A program made the translations under genes and the position numbers. From an uncultured Lachnospiraceae bacterium (GTDB lineage Bacteria; Bacillota; Clostridia; Lachnospirales; Lachnospiraceae), in the NCBI GenBank assembly GCA_946615865.1, contig CAMOIJ010000023.1, positions 1 through 41,171 of the forward strand: DNA of 41,171 nt, written 5' to 3'. Of this stretch, positions 13,360-21,227 are shown in pieces. How positions within the stretch are numbered: the first letter of the stretch is position 1; every line of letters begins with the position of its first letter. The notes below the pieces were generated by a model that saw only the letters and a list, made by a program, of their open reading frames with translations, had not been told where the DNA came from and searched no databases.

Positions 13360-16150
13360 TCTCGTAAACTGGGATATCCTCGGAGGAAAGGATGCCGGAA
13401 AGAGAATCCGGGTCAAAATAGTACTGCATCACCTGGGCTGCTGTCAGCGCCGCGTAACTTGAACTATAACCGTTCGGAATGCGCACAGCGACTGCGATCT
13501 CGGGGTTGTCGAAAGGCGCGTAGCCCAAAAACAGAGCGTGGTTAGGGGTGTTGTAGCCCTGCTGCGCCGTTCCGGTCTTTCCGGCCGCCGTGATCCGTTC
13601 TCCGGATCCGTCTTCCGAGACGCGGTTAATGGAAGAAAAACCGTATTTAGAGGTGCAGACTCTCTTCATTCCCTGAGAAACGCTCTCCCAGTAGGAGTCG
13701 TCGATCTCAATGGGATCGAGCGGCTTGGAAGAATATTTTTCAAGAACGGTTCCGTCCTTGTCTTCGGAGTGATCAAGGAGCGTCAGGTCGTACACGTCTC
13801 CTTTGGATGCGACCGCTGCCACATATCTTGCGAGAGCCGCGGTAGTATATCCGTTATTTGACTGTCCGATCGCGGCGCGGACAACGTCTCTTGTCGCGAC
13901 GGACGGGTCGGCCTCTTCTATCTCCACGCCGGATTTTCTGTCAAGACCGTACTTGGAAGCATATTTTGACAGATGTTCAATACCGGTATCGTTGCTGAAA
14001 CTGCCATCCAGTTCACCGAGCCTGTAGCCGACTTCATAGAAGTAAGTGTTGCAGGAGTTGGTGATCGCGTTCTGCATGTTCTGCCAGCCGTGTCCGTCGG
14101 GATAGATCCAGCAGGACGGGGACGGCTCTATTTTGTCAAATATGTCATAGCAGTCCACCGTATCGCGGGTACCGATCACGCCCTCTCCGATCCCCGCCGC
14201 AGCAGTTACCATCTTGAAGGTGGATCCCGGCGCGGTCCTTTGCTGCGTCGCGTGGTTGAGCATAGGCTTGGACGGATTGCGCTTGATCATGTCCATGTAA
14301 CTGTTTTCAGAAAGACGGTTGCAGTCATATCCGGGATAACTCACAAGAGCGAGCACAGATCCGTCTGAGGGGTCCGTCACAACGACAGAGCCGCTGAAGG
14401 GATACAGATGCAGATCGCCGGGAGTGAGGCTTCCGTTCTCTATGATGCGCCTCACATAGTTATAGGCCGCTTTCCTTTTTCCGGATTCAATGGCTTCCCT
14501 GTCGGATTCCGAGGGATCATAAATGCCCTGATCGAAAAGGACCATGCATACCAGCTCTCCATTTGCCGCACCGGATTCCATGAGGTATTTGCATACAATA
14601 TTGTCGAAACTGTAGTCTTCACAGGGCTCGTCCAAAACATAGCCGGTCAGCGTACTGAATATGTCATCCGTATCTTCAGAGTCAGCGCCGATCAGATCTG
14701 TGTCGATCCAGCCTTCCGCCGCGGCGTGGTAGAGAAACTCGCCGAGGGAGACAGAACTTCCTGCAGTCCACTCTCGGTATATGTCGTCGTCATCATCCAC
14801 AAGCGATGTGTCGATCACGCCTCTGTCAAATAGCGCCCTGCTGATATAGGTCGCGTATTCCTTATATTCCTGCGTGAGCGCGTTGAAGGGAGTTCTGCCG
14901 GCCTGCAGTTCGGAGCGGATCCCTTCCTTGACACTCTCCAGATACGCGTTCAGTATACCCTGCATCTGCCTCTCACTGTCTGAGGCGTCTTCCGCGCTGA
15001 AATGATCTCTGTCGATCTTATAACTGAGCAGAGATCCGTAAACATCCGCTGCTGGTATGAGGATATCTGATCCGTCAGTTTCCGCGGTGATCTCAAAGGA
15101 GTTCACTTCATCCGTCAGTTTGGACAGGATGATGTTCCTCATATTCATCTCCAGGATCTTGTAGATATTTTTCTGAAGTTCGCTGTCAATTGTCAGCCAG
15201 ACATCGTTTCCCTCTTCGGGACGGACATAGGAGATCTCATTTTGTTCTCTTCCGAGATTGTCGACACTGATCTCCCTGCGGCCGTTCTTACCCCGGAGTG
15301 TTTCCTCCATGCTGGCTTCAATACCTACTTTCCCGATGTAATCTCCTGAATTGTAGAGATCGCCGTACTCTTCCAGTTCCTGCGCGCTGACAAGGCTTAT
15401 GTATCCGGTCACTGAGGACAGATACAGACTGTCATTATATACGCGCTTATAGTCGTTCGCGATGCTGACGCCGTCGAGGCTGCTGTCAGCTACTATTGCG
15501 TCCGCAGTGCCGCTGCCCACATTTCTTGCGAGAACTGTGGGGATATATTTCTGAAACGCGTTGAGTGCCAGGCGATATCGGGTGACGACAGTATTCAGGA
15601 AAAGGAAAGCCTTATCCGGGGTGTTGAGATCTCTGCTGATCCTGTAACGGTCAGCCAGCATAAGAAGCACATCTTCTGCTGATGCCGCTCTCTCCTCCTC
15701 GCTCAGGGAGTCTGTGAGAGGATATCCGTATACATCGGCAAGAAAACGAAGATGTTCAAAGCCGTCGTAATCAAATACATATCCGGAGCCATCCCAGGAG
15801 ATCCCGAAATCCCCCTCTGTTTCCTCGCCGTTTTGGTCAAGAATCTGAAGAGTCTTAAGGATTATGCTGTTAAGCCTGTCATTTTCTTCTCTCGTATTGC
15901 CGGTGTTGTCAACAATCGTTACATTCAAAGAGGCGGCGGTATCCGCGATCACGGCGCCGTTTCTGTCGAGGATCCTGCCTCTTCTGGCAGGAATACTGAC
16001 GGTCCTTGTAACGCTCTCCTCAAAAGACTGCGTGAAGTCCTCCCCGCGCAGGATCTGAAGATAATAGAGGCGCCCGACAAGGACAAGCGCCAGCATTACG
16101 GAAAGGATTGCCAGTAAGATCGAACGGCTCCTAAGGTTTTGTAGTTTCAT
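13349..16150 (-). CDS. Class B penicillin-binding protein (PBP2-like), with large insertion
   Basis: A 933-residue peptidoglycan D,D-transpeptidase. One N-terminal transmembrane helix (about residues 10-30) is followed by the dimerisation domain (RRGRILDRNGAVIADT) and the transpeptidase domain. Active-site motifs are S-x-x-K in PGSTFKMVTA (about residue 642), S-x-N in TNSCNTYFYEVG (about 698) and K-T-G in AAGKTGTAQQ (about 857). About 240 residues separate LTIDSELQKN (near 320) from VVVTDPSDGSVLALVSYPGYD (near 590), where compact homologues have only a short helix; this acidic insertion occurs in long clostridial PBP2 proteins. The ATG overlaps the radC stop by 20 bases. Its partner rodA follows immediately. 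Confidence 0.9.
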   Translation of the reverse strand: MKLQNLRSRSILLAILSVMLALVLVGRLYYLQILRGEDFTQSFEESVTRTVSIPARRGRILDRNGAVIADTAASLNVTIVDNTGNTREENDRLNSIILKTLQILDQNGEETEGDFGISWDGSGYVFDYDGFEHLRFLADVYGYPLTDSLSEEERAASAEDVLLMLADRYRISRDLNTPDKAFLFLNTVVTRYRLALNAFQKYIPTVLARNVGSGTADAIVADSSLDGVSIANDYKRVYNDSLYLSSVTGYISLVSAQELEEYGDLYNSGDYIGKVGIEASMEETLRGKNGRREISVDNLGREQNEISYVRPEEGNDVWLTIDSELQKNIYKILEMNMRNIILSKLTDEVNSFEITAETDGSDILIPAADVYGSLLSYKIDRDHFSAEDASDSERQMQGILNAYLESVKEGIRSELQAGRTPFNALTQEYKEYATYISRALFDRGVIDTSLVDDDDDIYREWTAGSSVSLGEFLYHAAAEGWIDTDLIGADSEDTDDIFSTLTGYVLDEPCEDYSFDNIVCKYLMESGAANGELVCMVLFDQGIYDPSESDREAIESGKRKAAYNYVRRIIENGSLTPGDLHLYPFSGSVVVTDPSDGSVLALVSYPGYDCNRLSENSYMDMIKRNPSKPMLNHATQQRTAPGSTFKMVTAAAGIGEGVIGTRDTVDCYDIFDKIEPSPSCWIYPDGHGWQNMQNAITNSCNTYFYEVGYRLGELDGSFSNDTGIEHLSKYASKYGLDRKSGVEIEEADPSVATRDVVRAAIGQSNNGYTTAALARYVAAVASKGDVYDLTLLDHSEDKDGTVLEKYSSKPLDPIEIDDSYWESVSQGMKRVCTSKYGFSSINRVSEDGSGERITAAGKTGTAQQGYNTPNHALFLGYAPFDNPEIAVAVRIPNGYSSSYAALTAAQVMQYYFDPDSLSGILSSEDIPVYENGD

Positions 16151-16826
16151 CGCTAAGTAACCCCATCTCTTTTAAACTGCAGTAAGACAGATCTCCTATT
16201 ATTATGTGGTCCGTCAGGATGATCCCCAGGATTTCTCCTGCCTTTGAGACCTGTCTTGTTGAAATTATGTCCTCTCTGCTCGGGCTGGGATCACCGCTGG
16301 GGTGATTGTGCAGAAGGACGATCCGGACAGCCTGCCGCTGAAGCGCTTTGATAAATATCTCTCTGGGTGAGATCAGCGCTCCGCTGACTGTGCCGACGGT
16401 CATGATATCTTCGCCCAGAAGCGACATTTTGCTGTCAAAATGAAGCACGACAGTCTGTTCCCTGTCCAGGTGCCTCATACTTTCCATGTAGTAATCGGCG
16501 ATTTTTTGCGGGGAGTCAAACTTTTGTGAGTTTCTGATCTTCTCCCGGACGATCCTTCGCGCGATCTCGGAGAGACACAGGAGTTTTACCGCCTTAACTT
16601 CTCCGATCCCGGGGAGCGCTCTCAGCTCCTCCATGCTGATGCCCGGAAGAGCTGACAGGGATTCGCACTGCGGGTCATGAAGCCCGAGTACTCTCCTGCC
16701 AAGTTCCACTGCCGATACTCCTTTTGTACCGGTCCTTAAGATGATTCCAAGCAGTTCCGCGTTCGTAAGACTACCGGGACCGCTTGAGAGAAATCGTTCA
16801 TAAGGCTGTTCTTTGATCTGCTGCAT
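16131..16826 (-). CDS. radC: RadC family JAMM/MPN protein
   Basis: A 231-residue RadC/YsnA protein. A helix-hairpin-helix-like N-terminal part (SLSALPGISMEELRALPGIGEVKAVKLL) is followed by the JAMM metalloprotease-like domain with the metal motif HNHPSGDPSPSREDI. The biochemical role of chromosomal RadC is not established; a direct repair function has been questioned. A TTG at 16838 lies too close to its ribosome site. The ATG at 16826 has GGGAGG just 4 bases upstream and matches the usual family start, so I prefer it. It is the first gene of the block that in many Clostridia continues with mreBCD, which is missing here. Confidence 0.9.
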   Translation of the reverse strand: MQQIKEQPYERFLSSGPGSLTNAELLGIILRTGTKGVSAVELGRRVLGLHDPQCESLSALPGISMEELRALPGIGEVKAVKLLCLSEIARRIVREKIRNSQKFDSPQKIADYYMESMRHLDREQTVVLHFDSKMSLLGEDIMTVGTVSGALISPREIFIKALQRQAVRIVLLHNHPSGDPSPSREDIISTRQVSKAGEILGIILTDHIIIGDLSYCSLKEMGLLSDETTKP

Positions 16827-16893
16827 TCCACCTCCCAAAGCCTCTCCGGGCGTCAGAAGAAAGGGATGCGCCTTATTCCGGCTTAGTCAGGTT

Positions 16894-18174
16894 TCAATCA
16901 AGTCTGCACAGACCTCTGTCCAAAAGATTCTGAAGGGATTTGAGAATTCCCAGTTTGGCGTGAGGCCAGGTGAGTCCTCCCTGAAAATAGACATTGTAGG
17001 GCGGTTTGATCGGACCGTCGGCGCTCAGTTCAATGGAAGAACCTGAGACAAAGGCTCCGGCTGCCATGATTACCTGGCTGTCGTAACCGGGCATATCGGA
17101 AGGCTCTGCCGCCACGAAGCTGTCGACAGGCGACGCCGCCTGAATGCCCTGGCAGAACGCGATGACGCCCTCGGGAGTCCCGAAAGTGATCGCCTGAATG
17201 ATATCGTGGCGGCTCTCGCTGCTGTCAGGAAGCACGTCGAATCCCAGAGGTTCATAGAGATTTGCCGCCAGAACCGCGCCTTTGAGCGCGGAAGCTGTCA
17301 CGGTAGGTCCCATGAAGAATCCCTGATAGAAAGACGGAAGAACTTCAAGGGTAGCGCCTACTTCCTTGCCGAGTCCCGGTGAAGTGAGCCGGACAGCGGC
17401 GTTTTCTACGCATTCAAAGGTTCCCGCGATATAGCCGCCGATGGGTGCGAGTCCGCCGCCGGGGTTCTTGATGAGTGAGCCGACGATCATATCCGCGCCG
17501 ACGTCAGAAGGCTCAGTTTTCTCAACGAATTCGCCGTAACAATTGTCGACCATGCAGATGACATCAGGGCGGGCCTTCTTGATGACCGAGATCGCTTCTC
17601 CTATCTGAGCGACGCTCAGTGTGCGGCGGCTCTGGTATCCTTTGGAGCGCTGAATAGTCACCAGCCTGATCCGGCGGTCATTAAGGGCCTCCAGGATTCC
17701 ATCAAAGTCAAATGTGCTGTCAGGTTTAAGATCTACCTGCCGGTAGCCAATCCCGTATTCAGCGAGAGATCCTCTTGAAGGGCGGATCCCTATCACCTCC
17801 TGCAGCGTGTCGTAAGGTGCTCCCGCTGCCGAAAGGAGCACATCGCCGGGACGAAGGTTGCTCATAAGGGCCAGAGCCAGCGCATGAGTGCCGCAGGTGA
17901 TCTGCGGCCTCACAAGCGCGTCTTCCGTGTGAAAATAGGAAGCGTATACTCTCTCTAGGCCGTCTCTTCCGATATCGTCATAACCGTAACCTGTCGTACC
18001 TTTTAAATTGGCTTCGCCGATGTGCGCGTCCTGCATTGCCTTGATCACTCTGAGCTGGTTGTATTCAGCCGTCTCGTCGATCTGCCTGAAGCGCTCTGTC
18101 AGTTTCTCAAGCACAGGTGCCGCGTAATCCAGTACCTGGTCCGTAATACCGAACTGCCGGTATATTGATCGCAT
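16894..18174 (-). CDS. Methionine gamma-lyase family protein (YnbB-like, PLP enzyme)
   Basis: A 426-residue fold-type I PLP protein of the family once labelled aluminium resistance protein (Bacillus YnbB). Motifs are TTGYGYDDIGRDGLE, ITCGTHALALALMSNLRPGD, the phosphate/Asp segment ICMVDNCYGEFVE and the PLP-lysine segment GSLIKNPGGGLAPIGGYIAG. The substrate is not established for this family. The frame runs up to 18252, but AAGGAG 9 bases before the ATG at 18174 sets the start, giving the family's normal length. The TAAGGAG of its ribosome site begins with the miaA stop. An hfq gene often found near miaA in Firmicutes is not here. 67 bases separate it from radC with no clear terminator. Confidence 0.88.
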   Translation of the reverse strand: MRSIYRQFGITDQVLDYAAPVLEKLTERFRQIDETAEYNQLRVIKAMQDAHIGEANLKGTTGYGYDDIGRDGLERVYASYFHTEDALVRPQITCGTHALALALMSNLRPGDVLLSAAGAPYDTLQEVIGIRPSRGSLAEYGIGYRQVDLKPDSTFDFDGILEALNDRRIRLVTIQRSKGYQSRRTLSVAQIGEAISVIKKARPDVICMVDNCYGEFVEKTEPSDVGADMIVGSLIKNPGGGLAPIGGYIAGTFECVENAAVRLTSPGLGKEVGATLEVLPSFYQGFFMGPTVTASALKGAVLAANLYEPLGFDVLPDSSESRHDIIQAITFGTPEGVIAFCQGIQAASPVDSFVAAEPSDMPGYDSQVIMAAGAFVSGSSIELSADGPIKPPYNVYFQGGLTWPHAKLGILKSLQNLLDRGLCRLD

Positions 18175-18187
18175 AATTTCAGTCTCC

Positions 18188-19150
18188 TTAATAATGTATG
18201 ATATTCTCTGCCGTTGTCTGCATGTGGTCCCACATCTGACTCCGGTCTTCAAAGCGGTCGAGATCTGTCCAGATCACGTCCTTTTCTCTCCTGAACCAGG
18301 TCAGCTGTCTTTTGGCAAAATGCCTGGTGTCCCGTTTGACCAGCCGGACAGCTTCTTCAAGGTCATATTCTCCTTCGAGATAACCGTAGATCTGCTTATA
18401 TCCTATGCCCTGCATTGACGTGCTGTCTCTTTTTATTCCCATTTCGCGCAGTTCCCTGACTTCATCGACAAGTCCTCTCTCCATCATCAGGTCGACTCTG
18501 CGGTCGATCCTTTCGTAGAGTTTTCCGCGGTCCATGGTAAGGACAAAAAATACTGACCGGTAAGCGGATTCCCTCTCTCTTTGCTGCGAATTATGGGCGG
18601 CGATAGAACCTCCGCCCTCTTCCATGAACTCGAGAGCCCGGATCACTCTCTTTATATTATTGGGATGGATCGCGGCCGCGGAAGCCGGATCCCGCTGAGC
18701 AAGGAGCGCGTGGACTGCTTCAGGCCCTTTTTCGGCGGCCATAGCCGATAATCTCTCCCTAAGAGGAGTATTCTCTTCCATCTGTGTGAAGTCTATGTCA
18801 TACAGAAGCGCCTGAATATAAAAACCTGTTCCTCCGCACAGAATGGGGAGCCGTCCCCTGGATGTAATGTCTTGCACTGTTCTGCGCGCTTCTTTCTGAA
18901 AGCGCACTACATTCCAGTTTTCGGAAGGGTCCACGCAGTCGATCAGATGGTGGGGAACGCCCCTCATCTCCTCGCGGGTGACCTTGGCGCTTCCTATATC
19001 CATCCCTCTGTAAACCTGCATAGAATCAGCGGAAATCACTTCGCCGTTCATTCTGAGGGCAAGTTCCACAGCGGAATCACTCTTTCCTGTGGCGGTGGGA
19101 CCCGCGACGATCAGTAATGGAATTTTCTCTGTTTTGATTTCATCTGACAT
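18188..19150 (-). CDS. miaA: tRNA dimethylallyltransferase MiaA
   Basis: A 320-residue enzyme that adds a dimethylallyl group to N6 of A37 in tRNAs reading codons that start with U. The P-loop is GPTATGKSDSAVEL, followed by ISADSMQVYRGMDIGSAKVT, the catalytic-region LCGGTGFYIQALLYD and the C-terminal KRDTRHFAKRQLTWFRRE RNA-binding segment. GAGAGG precedes the ATG. It follows mutL by 22 bases. MiaB, which acts on the product of MiaA, is encoded three genes upstream in the same run (23939-25402), so both A37 steps are in one transcription unit. Confidence 0.95.
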   Translation of the reverse strand: MSDEIKTEKIPLLIVAGPTATGKSDSAVELALRMNGEVISADSMQVYRGMDIGSAKVTREEMRGVPHHLIDCVDPSENWNVVRFQKEARRTVQDITSRGRLPILCGGTGFYIQALLYDIDFTQMEENTPLRERLSAMAAEKGPEAVHALLAQRDPASAAAIHPNNIKRVIRALEFMEEGGGSIAAHNSQQRERESAYRSVFFVLTMDRGKLYERIDRRVDLMMERGLVDEVRELREMGIKRDSTSMQGIGYKQIYGYLEGEYDLEEAVRLVKRDTRHFAKRQLTWFRREKDVIWTDLDRFEDRSQMWDHMQTTAENIIHY

Positions 19151-19172
19151 GGATGCCTCTCTGTTTTTTCGT

Positions 19173-21191
19173 TCAGGTGACGATTCTCTTAAATTTCTTA
19201 TCCATATCCGATTGGGAGAAAACGATCATAGTCGGTCTTCCGTGAGGGCAGTGATAAGGATTGTCGAGCTCCAGCAGTTCCCCGATCAGGGCTTCGGCTT
19301 CCTTAGTGGAAAGGATCGTATTGCCCTTTACGGCCGCCTTGCATGACATGGACGCAACTTTAGCAAGAATGGCAGCGGGCGTACCAGTCATCTTTTCCTC
19401 GACCATCTCTTCGAGAGTATCGCGGAGGAGCTCGGAAGCGTCGTTTCCGTACAGTTCCATCGGAACAGCGCGGATCGCGTAACTGCTGCCGCCAAGGGGT
19501 TCGATCTCATAGCCCATCGACCTGAACACATCTTCGTGTCTGTGAAACTCTCCCTCTTCGCGGCCGGTCATAGTGATGACGGAAGCCGGGGCGAGCATTT
19601 GGGATCCTGACGATGAGGGATCATTGCTCTTTAGTCTCTTCATCAGTCTCTCGTAGTTGACCTTTTCATGGGCGGCATGCTGATCGATGATCAGGAGCTT
19701 TCGCTCATACTGGATCATCCAGTAGGTCTCAAAGACCTGGCCGATGATGCGGAAGGACGCCCTGTTGTCCTCGAGCATGATCTTAGGTTCGCTGTCGTCG
19801 CTGAAATCTGTGTTTTCGAACAGGCTCGCCTGTTTGAAAACTCCCTCGGAAGCAGCAGGTTCCTGTGAAAAGGCCGATGAAAGCCCGGGATCAGCTTTCG
19901 GGTTTTCAGGATCGCGGATCCGCTTGTCCACAAAGAGAAAGTCTTCGGTCTCAATTCGGGAAGGACCCGACGGGGACGCGGGCTTAGGATCAGTAAAGAT
20001 GATCTCCAGGGAAGAATTCCCGGAATTTCCGTATTCAGAGGGGGGATCCATGACAAACCTTGCTCTTTCAAAGGGTTCCGGATGGGGCTCGCTCTGAAGT
20101 TTTCGCCTCGCCTCTTCCGCCTCTTCCCTTTTCCTCTTTCTCTCCTGTGCCTGTGTCTCAAGGATCTCAGCCGGGATCAGCTCAGCGGAGTGCAGTACAC
20201 TGTGGACGCTTTCATCAATAAAATGATATACCGCTTCTGCCTCGGAGAAGCGCACTTCCATCTTTGTCGGATGCACGTTGACGTCCGCCTCCCCGGGAGG
20301 AAGGGTCAGGTGCAGGACGGCAAAGGGAAATCTGTGCTGCATGAGATCCGTCCGGTAACCGGCTTCAAGCGCTCTTGACAAAGTATTGCTCTTAAGCATT
20401 CTCCCGTTAACGAAGAAGACCTCGAAATTTCTGGTGGTCCGGCTGATCTCAGGCCTGCCTATGAAGCCTTCGAGCCGGTAATTCCCTTCTGATACTGTGA
20501 CCGGGAGCACTTTTTTGCTGATCTCCCGCCCATAGATCCTGTACAGGAGTTCCCTGAGGTCGCCGTTTCCGGTGGTGTGGAGCTTTTCCCTCCCGTCTAC
20601 TCTGTAGTGAAAGGAAATGGAAGGATGAGAAAGCGCCTGCCGTTCCACAAGATCCGTGATATAACCGGCTTCTGTCTGCGGCTGTTTGAGAAATCTTGAG
20701 CGCACCGGGACGTTATAGAAAAGATTCCGGACGACCACGCTGGTTCCATCGGGCGCACCGATCTCTTCGAGGTCGAGCTTTACCCTGTCATCCTCTGAAT
20801 ACCCGCTCAGAAGCTGATTGGTGGCTCTTACGCCGGTCAGGGAATCCCTGGTCTTAGTGATCATCTCCACCTGGGATACGGCAGCGATACTTGAGAGAGC
20901 TTCGCCTCGAAAACCGAGGCTCACAAGTTTGGTAAGATCGCTGTCGTCGCGGATCTTACTGGTGGCGTGCCGCTCAAAGGCCTTGGTGATCTGGCTCTTT
21001 TCGATCCCGCAGCCGTTATCGGTGACGCGGATCATCTTCTTTCCGCCCTCGCGGATCTCTACAGTGATCGCGCTCGCGCCTGCGTCGATGGCGTTTTCCA
21101 CCAGCTCTTTGACGACATTGACCGGTCTCTCCACCACTTCTCCGGCAGCTATTCGGTTTATTGTCTCTTCACTTAGTAAATGGATTTCCAC
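19173..21191 (-). CDS. mutL: DNA mismatch repair protein MutL
   Basis: A 672-residue MutL with an N-terminal GHKL ATPase (ELVENAIDAGAS, VTDNGCGI, GFRGEALSSI), a Glu/Arg-rich linker at about residues 345-460 and a C-terminal dimerisation and endonuclease domain. Endonuclease motifs are present: DQHAAHEKVNYE, SCKAAVKGN and CPHGRPTMI. It therefore belongs to the nicking MutL type used by bacteria lacking MutH. The start codon is GTG, with AAAGGA 7 bases upstream. It follows mutS after 36 bases and precedes miaA, the conserved order in Firmicutes. Confidence 0.96.
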   Translation of the reverse strand: MEIHLLSEETINRIAAGEVVERPVNVVKELVENAIDAGASAITVEIREGGKKMIRVTDNGCGIEKSQITKAFERHATSKIRDDSDLTKLVSLGFRGEALSSIAAVSQVEMITKTRDSLTGVRATNQLLSGYSEDDRVKLDLEEIGAPDGTSVVVRNLFYNVPVRSRFLKQPQTEAGYITDLVERQALSHPSISFHYRVDGREKLHTTGNGDLRELLYRIYGREISKKVLPVTVSEGNYRLEGFIGRPEISRTTRNFEVFFVNGRMLKSNTLSRALEAGYRTDLMQHRFPFAVLHLTLPPGEADVNVHPTKMEVRFSEAEAVYHFIDESVHSVLHSAELIPAEILETQAQERKRKREEAEEARRKLQSEPHPEPFERARFVMDPPSEYGNSGNSSLEIIFTDPKPASPSGPSRIETEDFLFVDKRIRDPENPKADPGLSSAFSQEPAASEGVFKQASLFENTDFSDDSEPKIMLEDNRASFRIIGQVFETYWMIQYERKLLIIDQHAAHEKVNYERLMKRLKSNDPSSSGSQMLAPASVITMTGREEGEFHRHEDVFRSMGYEIEPLGGSSYAIRAVPMELYGNDASELLRDTLEEMVEEKMTGTPAAILAKVASMSCKAAVKGNTILSTKEAEALIGELLELDNPYHCPHGRPTMIVFSQSDMDKKFKRIVT

Positions 21192-21227
21192 AGCTTTTTC
21201 CTTTCAAAGGGAAGTCTTTTAAGTCCC

